From Clostridia bacterium (GTDB lineage: Bacteria > Bacillota > Clostridia > Lachnospirales > Lachnospiraceae), in the NCBI GenBank assembly GCA_910574835.1, contig CAJTDE010000001.1, forward strand, positions 1-64,000: a stretch of DNA of 64,000 nucleotides, given 5' to 3'. A program made the translations under genes and the position numbers. Shown in pieces: positions 50,794 to 59,851 of this stretch. Each line of letters starts with the position of its first letter. Position 1 is the first letter of the stretch. Under the pieces are notes generated by a model, which was given only the letters and a program-made list of their open reading frames with translations, had not been told where the DNA came from and made no database searches.

Positions 50794-50844
50794 GGTGAAG
50801 GTGTGTCGAAGCGACTTTACCCTTTAGTGCCGTCGCGCAGCGAC
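50794..50844 (+). ncRNA. structured leader element of argF, shared with the SPFH leader
   Basis: GGTGAAG (50794-50800) pairs with CTTTACC (50815-50821) and encloses TCG-AAG-CGA; CTTTAGTGC follows, then the hairpin GTCGC-GCA-GCGAC (50832-50844), eight bases before AGGAGG. The 44 bases from 50801 match 18194-18237 at 40 positions. It is much shorter at its 5' side than the copy at 18.1 kb. Confidence 0.6.
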
Positions 50845-50866
50845 TACAAATAGGAGGATATGTGAA

Positions 50867-51883
50867 ATGGATTTAAAAGGACGAGATTTTTTAACGCTGA
50901 GAGATTTTACATCGGAGGAGATCGCATACCTGGTAGAGCTTGCGGGAAAGCTGAAAGCCAGAAAAAAGCAGGGAATTGCTGAAAAACCCCTTCGGGGCAA
51001 GAATGTAGCCTTGATTTTTGAAAAAACAAGTACCCGCACCCGCTGCGCCTTTGAGGTGGCAGCTCATGATCTGGGAATGGGAACTACCTATTTAGACCCT
51101 TCAAGCTCACAGATTGGCAAGAAGGAAAGCATTGCCGATACGGCTCGGGTATTGGGAAGAATGTTTGACGGCATTGAATATCGCGGATTTGGTCAGGCGA
51201 TTGTGGAAGAGCTGGCAAAATATGCGGAGGTCCCTGTGTGGAACGGTCTTACCAATGAATATCATCCCACACAAATGCTGGCAACGCTTTTGACAGTAAA
51301 GGAGCATTTGGGCAGATTACAAGGCGTAAAGCTTGTTTATATGGGAGACGCACGCTATAATATGGGCAATTCTCTGATGATTGCCTGCGCCAAGATGGGA
51401 ATGCATTTTACTGCCTGCGCGCCGAAGGCGTATTTTCCGGAGAAGGAACTGGTAGACTGGTGCAAGGCTGCGGCAAAGGAGACAGGCGCGGTGATTACCC
51501 TCACGGAAGATGTGGAAGAGGGTACCAGAGGAGCGGATGTGATCTATACGGATGTGTGGGTTTCTATGGGCGAGCCGGATGAGGTATGGGAAGCCCGGAT
51601 TCGGGATTTGTCCCCTTATCAGGTCAATCGTCATGTGATGGAAAACGCAGGACCCCAAGCGATATTTACCCATTGTCTGCCGGCCTTTCATGATTTGAAT
51701 ACAAAAATCGGGAAAGAAATGAGCGATAAGTTCGGAATAACAGAAATGGAATGTACAGATGAGGTATTTGAGTCCCAACAGTCTGTTGTGTTTGATGAAG
51801 CAGAGAACCGTATGCATACCATTAAAGCGGTGATGGCCGCAACTCTGGGAGCGGAGATTGATGAGAGAGACGAAAAGCCCTAA
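50867..51883 (+). CDS. argF: ornithine carbamoyltransferase
   Basis: A 338-residue OTCase: carbamoyl-phosphate motif S-T-R-T-R (about 54-58), the [12 protein letters not shown] segment, [12 protein letters not shown], and ornithine loop H-C-L-P-A-F-H-D. It forms citrulline in arginine synthesis (or catabolism). No other arg genes are adjacent, and the leader carries the shared structured element. Confidence 0.97.
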   Translation: MDLKGRDFLTLRDFTSEEIAYLVELAGKLKARKKQGIAEKPLRGKNVALIFEKTSTRTRCAFEVAAHDLGMGTTYLDPSSSQIGKKESIADTARVLGRMFDGIEYRGFGQAIVEELAKYAEVPVWNGLTNEYHPTQMLATLLTVKEHLGRLQGVKLVYMGDARYNMGNSLMIACAKMGMHFTACAPKAYFPEKELVDWCKAAAKETGAVITLTEDVEEGTRGADVIYTDVWVSMGEPDEVWEARIRDLSPYQVNRHVMENAGPQAIFTHCLPAFHDLNTKIGKEMSDKFGITEMECTDEVFESQQSVVFDEAENRMHTIKAVMAATLGAEIDERDEKP

Positions 51884-52139
51884 AAGAGATCCTTATTACT
51901 ACTGGAAAATGGTAAATATGATTCTGGCCTGCGCTATTCTGATTTTGGCAATTCTGATTATTTTCGGAGGAAAAGACGGGATATTAGTACCGGCAGTTTT
52001 CTTCTTGGGAATTGTGATGTGCAGTCTGTCCGGGATTATGGAGTTGGCGAAAAATAAAAGGGTGATCGGCTATATTTGTTCTATTTTTGCTGGGATTCTT
52101 ACAGTTGCGCTGATTATCACGATCATTGAAATATGGTGA
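51861..52139 (+). CDS. small membrane protein
   Basis: A 92-residue protein with three hydrophobic segments (about 18-35, 42-58, 70-90) and a charged start ([15 protein letters not shown]). It overlaps argF by 23 bases. It is followed closely by birA and not recognised as a family with known function. Confidence 0.7.
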   Translation: MRETKSPKRDPYYYWKMVNMILACAILILAILIIFGGKDGILVPAVFFLGIVMCSLSGIMELAKNKRVIGYICSIFAGILTVALIITIIEIW

Positions 52140-52143
52140 GACG

Positions 52144-53145
52144 ATGAAGCAGAAGATATTGTGTATGCTAAGGGAAGCGGATACTTATGTGTCAGGGCAG
52201 GAGCTGTGCGGGCAGCTTGGCGTATCGCGTACGGCAGTTTGGAAAGTAATAGGACAGCTCAAAGAAGAAGGATACGAGATTGAGGCGGTAAAGAACCGGG
52301 GTTATCGCATTACTTCGATTCCTGATGTGATGACAGCGGTGGAGATAGGAAGCCGTTTGAAAACAAAGATCATGGGCCGATGTTGTATCTGCTATCAGGA
52401 AACGGATTCTACCAATACCCGTGCAAAGCAGCTGGCAGAGGAGGGAAAGCCTCATGGTACGCTGGTCTGCGCAGAGCGGCAGACAGGAGGGAAAGGGCGC
52501 AGAGGCAGAAGCTGGAGTTCCCCTTCAGGAGAGGCTATCTATATGAGCCTGCTTTTGAGGCCGCCCATCAACCCGGTGCATACTTCTATGCTCACCTTGG
52601 TGATGGGGCTTGCTGCGGCAAAAGCATGTAATGAAGTTCTTGAAGAAAGAATAGGTCCGGCGGTTCCAAAGGTACAGGTAAAATGGCCGAATGATTTGGT
52701 ACTGGAGGGCCGCAAGCTGGCAGGAATCCTTACGGAATTGAGCACAGAGGTAGATTACATCAATCATGTTGTAATAGGTATTGGCATCAATGTAAATGCA
52801 AAAGCCTTTCCGGAAGAAATTGCCGCCACAGCCAATTCTTTGCGTATGGCTACAGGAGAAGTATTTCCCAGGGCGGAACTGGCAGCCTGCTGTATGAAGC
52901 ACTTTGAAGCCTGTTATGAACGTTTTATCCAAACAGAGGAGTTAAGTGCACTTAAAAAAGAGTATGAGGGCTTACTGGTGAATATCGGAAGACAGGTGCA
53001 GGTACTGGAGCCAAATCATGCATACACGGGAAAGGCCCTTGGAATCAATGACAGTGGAGAGCTTTTAGTAGAGCGGGAGGATGGGCAGGTAATAGCAGTT
53101 TATGCTGGCGAGGTGTCTGTGCGCGGCATTTATGGGTATGTCTGA
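52144..53145 (+). CDS. birA: biotin-protein ligase / biotin operon repressor
   Basis: A 333-residue bifunctional BirA. Winged helix at 1-60 (V-S-R-T-A-V-W-K-V-I), then the ligase: E-T-D-S-T-N-T-R-A-K, biotin-adenylate loop G-G-K-G-R-R-G-R-S-W, K-W-P-N-D-L and G-I-G-I-N-V-N. The C-terminal SH3-like domain runs to the end. It attaches biotin to carboxylases and may repress biotin genes. ATG 52144 follows GGTGAGACG. Confidence 0.96.
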   Translation: MKQKILCMLREADTYVSGQELCGQLGVSRTAVWKVIGQLKEEGYEIEAVKNRGYRITSIPDVMTAVEIGSRLKTKIMGRCCICYQETDSTNTRAKQLAEEGKPHGTLVCAERQTGGKGRRGRSWSSPSGEAIYMSLLLRPPINPVHTSMLTLVMGLAAAKACNEVLEERIGPAVPKVQVKWPNDLVLEGRKLAGILTELSTEVDYINHVVIGIGINVNAKAFPEEIAATANSLRMATGEVFPRAELAACCMKHFEACYERFIQTEELSALKKEYEGLLVNIGRQVQVLEPNHAYTGKALGINDSGELLVEREDGQVIAVYAGEVSVRGIYGYV

Positions 53146-53162
53146 AACATCAGGAGGCAGGA

Positions 53163-53501
53163 ATGTATCAGGAAAAGGTGGTGCTTTGCGGAGCAAGCTC
53201 TTATGAAGAAAAGTATTATTTTAATGAGGACTTCGCTGCTCTTCCGGAGGAGATCCAAAAAGAGCTGAAGATCTTATGTGTGCTTTTTGTGTCAGAGGTG
53301 GGAGGTGTTCTGACTCTGGAATTTGAGGAGGATGGAACACTTTGCTTTCAAGTGAGAAGTCAGGAAAATGATTTCTTTTTTGACGAGATAGGAAGCGGCT
53401 TGAAGATCAAAGCGATTCAAAAGGAAAAGCAGGAGCTTCTTGCTTCACTGGAGCTGTTTTATAAAGTATTTGTGTTAAATGAGGAGATTGAGGATGCATA
53501 A
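53163..53501 (+). CDS. conserved protein of unknown function
   Basis: A 112-residue acidic protein, starting M-Y-Q-E-K-V-V-L-C-G-A-S-S-Y-E-E-K-Y-Y-F and containing C-V-L-F-V-S-E-V-G-G-V-L-T. I believe it resembles the Lachnospiraceae family labelled DUF6145, but I cannot verify that here. It overlaps lgt by eight bases, so the two are co-translated. Confidence 0.65.
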   Translation: MYQEKVVLCGASSYEEKYYFNEDFAALPEEIQKELKILCVLFVSEVGGVLTLEFEEDGTLCFQVRSQENDFFFDEIGSGLKIKAIQKEKQELLASLELFYKVFVLNEEIEDA

Positions 53502-54915
53502 TGAAATTATTACCATCGGCCCAGTCACGATCTATGGATATGGCTTGATGATTGCTATTGGTATTTTTGCGGCTTACTTTTTGGCGGAATACCGGGCCAG
53601 AAAACTTGGCCTGGATGATGAAGCTATATTTGGACTCACCTGCTGGGCGGTAGCAGCCGGATTGATTGGCGGCAAGGTTCTTTACTATATTACTACATTT
53701 CAGGAAATTTTGGCTGACCCCTCCCTATTGCTTCAGATTGCGGATGGTTTTGTGATCTATGGCGCTTTGATAGGCGGCGTCATGGGGGTGGTTCTTTATT
53801 GCAAATGGAAAAAGCTGAATTGCTTAAGTTATTTTGACTTGGCGGTTCCTTCGGTTGCATTGGCGCAGGGCTTTGGGCGGATTGGCTGTTATTTGGCAGG
53901 CTGCTGTTATGGCAGAGAGACACAGGGGTCCTTGGCGATTGTATTTCATTCATCTGAGTATGCTCCAAACGGCGTGCCGCTGGTTCCGACACAGCTCATA
54001 TCCAGCGGACTGAATTTTATACACTTTGCGATTCTTATTGTATTTGCAAAGCGATATAAAAAAGGTGAAGGACAGGTAGCCGGAATGTTTTTTGCGCTTT
54101 ACAGCGCCGGACGGTTTTTCCTGGAATTTCTGCGGGGAGACGCGGAGCGGGGGAATATCGGAGCGCTCTCGACTTCCCAGTTTATTGCGATTTTTATGTT
54201 CCTTTTTGGATGGGTATTATTTTTTTACTTTGGAAAAGGAAGGTCAGTTAAGAGTGCCGCTGCAATCAGCATTATCGGAGGAGCGGATGGGCCGACCAGC
54301 ATATTTTTGGCAGGAAAGGCGGAGAACAAAGAGAAAAGTCTTGAGAGGGAAAAAAAGCTGGAGCGGCTAAAGGAAGTCATTTTGGCTGAGCCTCATACAT
54401 TGGAAGAGGTAGAGCGGTATCTGGTAGAACGGTGGCATGCGGAGATCTTGGAAAATGAAGAATCCGCCTGGCAGGAGGAGGCGCTTCGAACAAGTCTGCT
54501 GCTTATGCACAGGCCGGATCTCCTATCCATACCGGAGCCGAAAGCGCTTAAACGCAGCGCATCCAAAAAGGAACAGATGGCATTTCTGGAGCAGATTCAG
54601 AAGCGGTTTGAGGAAGCTGAAAAGATTTCGGCGGAGGAATTTCCCATTGATTTTCGGGTGTATCGGATTAAACCGGACAAAAAACATTCGCAGCAAGCGG
54701 GGGACGATGCCTCAAATAATAGTCATTTAGATATACAGATAGAAAAGAAGTATCAAAAGCTTCAGGTATCTCTTCAATATGAAGGCAATGAAGAGAAAGA
54801 GTTATTTGACAAGATTATAAGGGATATTTATCAATACTACGGAGTGACGGAAGAAGACAAGGAGAAGGGGACGGAGCGTTTTTTGATACTTGCGAATATT
54901 TTGGAGGACATGTAG
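53494..54915 (+). CDS. lgt: prolipoprotein diacylglyceryl transferase with long C-terminal tail
   Basis: A 473-residue protein. Residues 1-252 are Lgt: G-P-V-T-I-Y-G-Y-G-L-M-I-A-I-G, L-I-G-G-K-V-L-Y-Y, G-R-I-G-C-Y-L-A-G-C-C-Y-G and R-F-F-L-E-F-L-R-G-D, with seven membrane helices. Lgt transfers diacylglycerol to lipobox Cys of the many lipoproteins, including those in this window. Usual length is 250-300. The extra 220 residues start with A-A-I-S-I-I-G-G-A-D-G-P-T-S-I-F-L-A-G-K (about 258-277), very like a conserved motif of the OadB/GcdB sodium-pump decarboxylases, then a charged helical domain. The tail has no function known to me. Confidence 0.88.
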   Translation: MHNEIITIGPVTIYGYGLMIAIGIFAAYFLAEYRARKLGLDDEAIFGLTCWAVAAGLIGGKVLYYITTFQEILADPSLLLQIADGFVIYGALIGGVMGVVLYCKWKKLNCLSYFDLAVPSVALAQGFGRIGCYLAGCCYGRETQGSLAIVFHSSEYAPNGVPLVPTQLISSGLNFIHFAILIVFAKRYKKGEGQVAGMFFALYSAGRFFLEFLRGDAERGNIGALSTSQFIAIFMFLFGWVLFFYFGKGRSVKSAAAISIIGGADGPTSIFLAGKAENKEKSLEREKKLERLKEVILAEPHTLEEVERYLVERWHAEILENEESAWQEEALRTSLLLMHRPDLLSIPEPKALKRSASKKEQMAFLEQIQKRFEEAEKISAEEFPIDFRVYRIKPDKKHSQQAGDDASNNSHLDIQIEKKYQKLQVSLQYEGNEEKELFDKIIRDIYQYYGVTEEDKEKGTERFLILANILEDM

Positions 54916-54916
54916 G

Positions 54917-55168
54917 ATGAGCAAGCTTGAGAGGATTTCCCAGACCTGCTTATATGCAGGAGCTTTGCTGCTGGTATTGTTTATGGATTGGTGCTGGTAT
55001 GCCAATCGCTATCCTTTCGGAAATATGGTATTAAAAGCGGAATTTTTCCCGGTAATTTATGTTCTGTTTCTTGTGACAATAATAGGGGCGTTTGTTCTGG
55101 CCGGCTATTTTAAATGGAAGGCCAGGCCAAACTATGTGAGCCGGAGGGACAAAAGGAAGAGACATTAA
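54917..55168 (+). CDS. small two-helix membrane protein
   Basis: An 83-residue protein with two hydrophobic segments (about 9-28 and 42-62) and a very basic end (R-R-D-K-R-K-R-H). The start lies one base after the lgt stop, so it is co-transcribed. No known family. Confidence 0.65.
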   Translation: MSKLERISQTCLYAGALLLVLFMDWCWYANRYPFGNMVLKAEFFPVIYVLFLVTIIGAFVLAGYFKWKARPNYVSRRDKRKRH

Positions 55169-55199
55169 AGGAAAATGGGCATGAGAAAGGACACATAGG

Positions 55200-56165
55200 A
55201 TGAGTCTGACAATAGGAAATGTAGAACTGTCAAATCCGTTGATTCTGGCGCCCCTGGCAGGGATTACGGACCTGCCGTTTCGTTTGTTATGCAAAGAACA
55301 GGGGGCAGGTCTGGTCTGCATGGAAATGATCAGCGCCAAAGCCATTGCCTTTCATAATCGGAATACGGAAAAGCTTATGCAGATAGCGCAGGAGGAAGGT
55401 CCTGTCTCTCTGCAGCTTTTCGGGTCAGACCCCGAGATTATCAGCGGGATTGCAAAAGAGATAGAAGATCGCCCCTTTGATATTCTGGACATCAATATGG
55501 GCTGTCCGGTCCCTAAGATTGTGAGAAACAAAGAGGGTTCCGCCTTGATGAAGGAGCCGAAGCTGGTAGAGCAGATTGTCAGCAAGACGGTAAAAGCAGT
55601 GAAAAAGCCCGTAACAATTAAGATACGCAAGGGTTTCGACGATGAACATATAAATGCGGTGGAAATTGCTAAAATTGCCGAGGCTTCCGGGGCGGCCGCA
55701 GTGGCGGTTCACGGAAGGACCAGGGAGCAGTATTACTCCGGCAAGGCTGACTGGGAGATTATACGTAAGGTAAAAGATGCCGTTCGGATTCCGGTGATAG
55801 GAAACGGGGATGTGGATTCTCCCGCCAAGGCAAAGGCGCTGATTGAAGAAACTGGCTGTGACGGAATTATGATAGGCCGTGCTGCCAGGGGGAATCCCTG
55901 GATTTTTCATCAGATCAGAACATACCTGGAAACAGGAGAAACAATAGCGCCGCCTTCTGTCAGCGAGCTGAAAGAGATGATGCTTCGCCATGCACGGATG
56001 CAGATTGATTATAAAGGCGGTTATACAGGTATCAGGGAGATGCGAAAGCATATTTCTTGGTACACGGCAGGATATCCACATTCCGCCAGACTAAGGGCGC
56101 AGATCAACAGCGTGGAGAGCTTTGAAGAGCTGGAGCAATTAATATTGACAAGAATAGGCCATTAA
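55200..56165 (+). CDS. dusB: tRNA-dihydrouridine synthase
   Basis: A 321-residue flavoenzyme that reduces uridine in tRNA. It shows L-A-P-L-A-G-I-T-D-L-P-F-R, the catalytic Cys in D-I-N-M-G-C-P-V-P-K, V-H-G-R-T-R-E-Q-Y-Y-S-G, and N-G-D-V. Part of the housekeeping run with lgt, greA and lysS. The DusB branch is the usual Firmicute form. Confidence 0.95.
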   Translation: MSLTIGNVELSNPLILAPLAGITDLPFRLLCKEQGAGLVCMEMISAKAIAFHNRNTEKLMQIAQEEGPVSLQLFGSDPEIISGIAKEIEDRPFDILDINMGCPVPKIVRNKEGSALMKEPKLVEQIVSKTVKAVKKPVTIKIRKGFDDEHINAVEIAKIAEASGAAAVAVHGRTREQYYSGKADWEIIRKVKDAVRIPVIGNGDVDSPAKAKALIEETGCDGIMIGRAARGNPWIFHQIRTYLETGETIAPPSVSELKEMMLRHARMQIDYKGGYTGIREMRKHISWYTAGYPHSARLRAQINSVESFEELEQLILTRIGH

Positions 56166-56177
56166 GTTATACTTTAA

Positions 56178-56206
56178 CGAACAAAGTTCGCCCGCCCCGA
56201 AGGGGC
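56178..56206 (+). promoter_or_regulatory. tandem hairpins before an orphan ribosome site
   Basis: CGAAC-AAA-GTTCG (56178-56190) and GCCCC-GAA-GGGGC (56194-56206), then AAGGAGG near 56214-56220, but no start codon or gene follows until greA at 56329. The two-hairpin-then-AGGAGG arrangement is like the shared leader at 18.2 and 50.8 kb, but the sequence differs. Confidence 0.45.
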
Positions 56207-56328
56207 ATGAATTAAGGAGGCATAAATTTTACAAAAGAAGATATAATGAAATAGATCGTTGTAATTCACAGTGTGTGAAGAGTAACAATAGATTTGCAAC
56301 AAGAAATACAGGAAGGATGTAAAAGGAA

Positions 56329-56811
56329 ATGAGCGAGAAGAAAAACCTACTGACTTATGAAGGACTGAAAAAGCTGGAGGACGAGCTTCAGGATTTGAAG
56401 GTTGTCAAAAGAAAGGAAATCGCACAGAAGATTAAAGAGGCCCGTGAGCAGGGGGACTTGTCCGAGAATGCCGAATACGATGCAGCCAAGGACGAGCAGC
56501 GCGATATCGAGGCCAGAATTGAACAAATAGAGAAAATATTGAAAAATGCGGAGGTTGTTGTAGAAGATGAGGTTGATCTGGATAAGATCAGCGTAGGATG
56601 CAAGGTAAAGGTCTTGGATGTGGAGTTTGATGAAGAAGAGGAATTTAAGATTGTAGGTTCTTCTGAGGCAAATAGCCTCGGCGGCAAGATCTCTAATGAA
56701 TCTCCGGTAGGAAAGGCGCTGATCGGCGCAAAGGTTGGAGACAACGTGCAGGTTGAAACTCAGGCCGGTGTGATTGCGTATAAGGTATTGGAGATTCAGC
56801 GGTCTAATTAA
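56329..56811 (+). CDS. greA: transcription elongation factor GreA
   Basis: A 160-residue GreA: N-terminal coiled coil with acidic tip ([15 protein letters not shown]) and C-terminal FKBP-like domain with a final G-D-x-V-x-V segment. It rescues stalled RNA polymerase by stimulating transcript cleavage. A GGAAGGATGTAAAAGGAA region precedes the ATG. Confidence 0.97.
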   Translation: MSEKKNLLTYEGLKKLEDELQDLKVVKRKEIAQKIKEAREQGDLSENAEYDAAKDEQRDIEARIEQIEKILKNAEVVVEDEVDLDKISVGCKVKVLDVEFDEEEEFKIVGSSEANSLGGKISNESPVGKALIGAKVGDNVQVETQAGVIAYKVLEIQRSN

Positions 56812-56926
56812 GAGCCGGTGTACCGTCGGTAATCAGATAAGGTACGTATAGAAGTTCTTAAAAGAATAGGAAGTAACAGTTCAGTCATTTGAAGTGTTAC
56901 ATAGAGAAGATGAGGAGTGGAAGATT

Positions 56927-58420
56927 ATGGGAGAACAAAAGAACGGGGCGGCTCAGGAGCAGGATATAAAGCAGCTTCTGAAGGTGCGCAGAGAGAAGCT
57001 ATCTGATCTGCAGGAGCGGGGAATGGACCCTTTCCGGATTACAAAATATGAAGTGAGTCATCATAGCCAGGAGATTAAGGATGAATTTGAAAGCCTGGAG
57101 GGAAAGTCTGTGACAATCGCAGGACGTATGATGTCTAAGCGTGTCATGGGAAAAGCATCTTTTTGTAATGTGCAGGATTTGAAAGGCAATATTCAATCCT
57201 ATGTGGCCAGGGATAGTGTTGGAGAAGAGCCATATAAGGATTTTAAGAAGTTTGATATCGGCGATATTGTGGGAATTCGGGGACAGGTGTTCCGCACTAA
57301 GACCGGGGAGATTTCCGTGCATGCGGAGGAGATTACCCTTCTTACCAAAAGCCTGCAGATTCTTCCGGAGAAGTTCCACGGTCTGACCAATACGGATGTG
57401 CGTTATCGTCAGCGTTATACGGATTTGATTATGAATGCGGAGGTGAAGGATACCTTTGTGAAGCGTTCCAGGATCTTAAGCAGCATCCGCCGCTATCTTG
57501 ACGGGCAGGGCTTCCTGGAGGTGGAGACGCCGATGCTGGTAGCCAATGCAGGCGGTGCGGCTGCGCGGCCGTTTGAGACTCATTTTAATGCATTGGATGA
57601 GGATTTTAAGCTTCGCATTTCTCTGGAACTTTATTTGAAGCGGCTGATTGTAGGCGGGCTGGAGCGTGTCTATGAGATTGGCCGTGTGTTCCGGAATGAA
57701 GGCTTAGATACACGCCACAATCCGGAATTTACATTGATGGAGTTGTACCAGGCGTATACGGATTATCATGGCATGATGGATTTGACGGAGAATCTTTACC
57801 GTCATGTGGCTCAGGAGGTTTTGGGCACTACGACGATTGTGTACAATGGCGTGGAGATGGATCTTGGGAAGCCCTTTGAGCGCATTACGATGGTGGATGC
57901 GGTGAAGAAGTATGCAGGAGTTGATTTTGATACAATCAAGACAACGGAAGAGGCGAAGGCCGTAGCAAAGGAAAAGGGCGTTGAATTTGAATCCCGCCAT
58001 AAGAAGGGCGACATTTTGAGCCTGTTCTTTGAAGAATTTGCGGAGGCTCATCTGATTCAGCCTACCTTTGTGATGGATCATCCCATTGAGATATCGCCTC
58101 TGACCAAGAAGAAGCCGGACAACCCGGATTATGTGGAGCGTTTTGAGTTCTTTATGAATGGATGGGAGATGGCGAATGCTTATTCGGAGCTGAATGATCC
58201 TATTGATCAAAGAGAACGCTTCAAGGCCCAGGAGGAGCTTTTGGCTCAGGGGGATGAGGAAGCCAATACGACGGATGAAGACTTTTTGAATGCCCTGGAG
58301 ATCGGTATGCCACCTACAGGGGGAATTGGTTTTGGTATTGACCGGATGTGTATGCTGCTTACTGATTCGGCCGCGATCAGAGATGTTTTGCTCTTTCCGA
58401 CGATGAAAAGTAAAGAGTAG
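56927..58420 (+). CDS. lysS: lysyl-tRNA synthetase (class II)
   Basis: A 497-residue class II LysRS. OB-fold anticodon domain (V-T-I-A-G-R-M-M-S-K-R, about 60-150), motif 1 around F-L-E-V-E-T-P-M-L, motif 2 F-R-N-E-G-L-D-T-R-H-N-P-E-F-T, and motif 3 G-G-I-G-F-G-I-D-R-M. It ends about 150 bases before the integrase, which makes its 3' end or the spacer a candidate insertion site. Confidence 0.97.
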   Translation: MGEQKNGAAQEQDIKQLLKVRREKLSDLQERGMDPFRITKYEVSHHSQEIKDEFESLEGKSVTIAGRMMSKRVMGKASFCNVQDLKGNIQSYVARDSVGEEPYKDFKKFDIGDIVGIRGQVFRTKTGEISVHAEEITLLTKSLQILPEKFHGLTNTDVRYRQRYTDLIMNAEVKDTFVKRSRILSSIRRYLDGQGFLEVETPMLVANAGGAAARPFETHFNALDEDFKLRISLELYLKRLIVGGLERVYEIGRVFRNEGLDTRHNPEFTLMELYQAYTDYHGMMDLTENLYRHVAQEVLGTTTIVYNGVEMDLGKPFERITMVDAVKKYAGVDFDTIKTTEEAKAVAKEKGVEFESRHKKGDILSLFFEEFAEAHLIQPTFVMDHPIEISPLTKKKPDNPDYVERFEFFMNGWEMANAYSELNDPIDQRERFKAQEELLAQGDEEANTTDEDFLNALEIGMPPTGGIGFGIDRMCMLLTDSAAIRDVLLFPTMKSKE

Positions 58421-58465
58421 AAAAACCGCATAAAATCAAGGTTTTTAAGAATTGGAAAGCCCTAA

Positions 58466-58557
58466 ATTCGTATAATTTTGCTTGTGTTCGTATACAATTC
58501 GTAGTACAATGAGCCTAGAATTAGTATAAATCAAGCGAAAATGAAAAATATACGAAT
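58466..58557. repeat. repeated ATTCGTA/TACGAAT boxes between lysS and integrase (candidate attachment or integrase arm sites)
   Basis: ATTCGTATA (58466-58474), TTCGTATAC (58487-58495), ATTCGTAG (58497-58504) and the reverse form ATACGAAT (58550-58557) occur within 92 bases. They could be integrase arm-binding sites or part of the int promoter region, whose -10 may be TACAAT at 58505-58510. The attachment core cannot be fixed without the other junction. Confidence 0.4.
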
Positions 58558-58571
58558 GGAGGGCTTTTACT

Positions 58572-59783
58572 ATGGCAGAACAGGCAAAGCGGACAAAGAC
58601 GAAATACCCGAACATCTATTACAATGAGAATACAAAGCTGTATGATGTAAAGTATAACTATAAAGTCTATGACCCTCTTACTCAAAAGAACAAATATAAA
58701 GCAAAGTGGAAATACAATCTTTCAAGCCTTACAGAAGCAAGGGGAGAACTGGCAAAACTACAAACGGGAACAAATAAGGCAGAGGATAAAGACATAACTC
58801 TACAGGGTGTATTTGATTTGTGGAAGAACAAGGCAGGCGGGCAGAATTTTAGTCCTGTTACCGTTCGGAATACAGAACAGCAGATGAAAATGATTTATCA
58901 GTTTCTTCCTGCGGAAACAAAGTTAAAGGATATAACAGAGGATGTGTATTATAAGTTATCTGCTGACTGTCGCAATCATGGATATTCGGAGGAAACATTG
59001 CATAGCATCAATGCCACATTCCGAAAAATGATAAATCTTGCTTACAAGAAGAAGCTGATAGCAGAGAATATCCTTGCTTATGCGGACAATGTAAAGACGA
59101 AACAAAAAGAGGACTATAAAACTATCAGCAAGGAAGAATTTGAGAAAATAGATGCTTATTTTCATTACAATAAGTTTGTCCGTCTTGGAGTAGATAATTA
59201 CCCAAAGTATCGGCTTTTGTTTAATATTCTCTATTACACAGGGCTTCGGATAGGAGAAGCAATCGCCTTAACCTATAATGATTTTGAAGAATTTAGTTAT
59301 TATAAAAAAGGAACAGAACCGCTTTCCTTATATGTGCCAAACAGTCAAAATGCTCAAGGAGAACATTTAAGGGGTACTAGAATCAAAGTTACAAAATCTT
59401 ATGTGAGTGATATGAATCTTACAAAGGACCCTAAAAATTTTAAAAAGAGAACGGTTCCGTTATATACAGACCCAGAACGGTTGTTTATTAGGCTCAAAAA
59501 TGGACATTTACAAGATGGCGGTAGTTTAGATGATAAAATATTTGATTGGGGGCATACTGCCTGTGCATATATGTTAGAAAAGGCTTGTAAAGCCTGTAAT
59601 CTCCCTAAGTATACTTGTCACGAGTTTAGGCATACATTTATAAGCAATTTGATAAAAAACAATGTTCCCTTGCCTGTTATCGAGAAAGTGAGTGGGGATA
59701 CACAGCAAACGATTTTGGAACGATATTCACATATGTTTGAGAGTGATGAAGTGATGGTGTTGCTCACTATGCAAAGTTTGTAA
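58572..59783 (+). CDS. int: tyrosine recombinase (phage/ICE integrase)
   Basis: A 403-residue integrase. An N-terminal arm-binding AP2-like part (about 1-70), core-binding SAM-like domain (about 75-180), catalytic domain with Arg in T-G-L-R-I-G-E-A-I-A-L, H-E-F-R-H-T-F (His-x-x-Arg) and catalytic Tyr in L-E-R-Y-S-H-M. GGAGG precedes ATG. It marks the left boundary of a mobile element that continues off the right edge. Confidence 0.95.
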   Translation: MAEQAKRTKTKYPNIYYNENTKLYDVKYNYKVYDPLTQKNKYKAKWKYNLSSLTEARGELAKLQTGTNKAEDKDITLQGVFDLWKNKAGGQNFSPVTVRNTEQQMKMIYQFLPAETKLKDITEDVYYKLSADCRNHGYSEETLHSINATFRKMINLAYKKKLIAENILAYADNVKTKQKEDYKTISKEEFEKIDAYFHYNKFVRLGVDNYPKYRLLFNILYYTGLRIGEAIALTYNDFEEFSYYKKGTEPLSLYVPNSQNAQGEHLRGTRIKVTKSYVSDMNLTKDPKNFKKRTVPLYTDPERLFIRLKNGHLQDGGSLDDKIFDWGHTACAYMLEKACKACNLPKYTCHEFRHTFISNLIKNNVPLPVIEKVSGDTQQTILERYSHMFESDEVMVLLTMQSL

Positions 59784-59851
59784 TAAAAAGACGAGACAAG
59801 TTTGTGATATTATGGCTATACAATAGAATAAAAAGCGACAGGAGATAGCTT

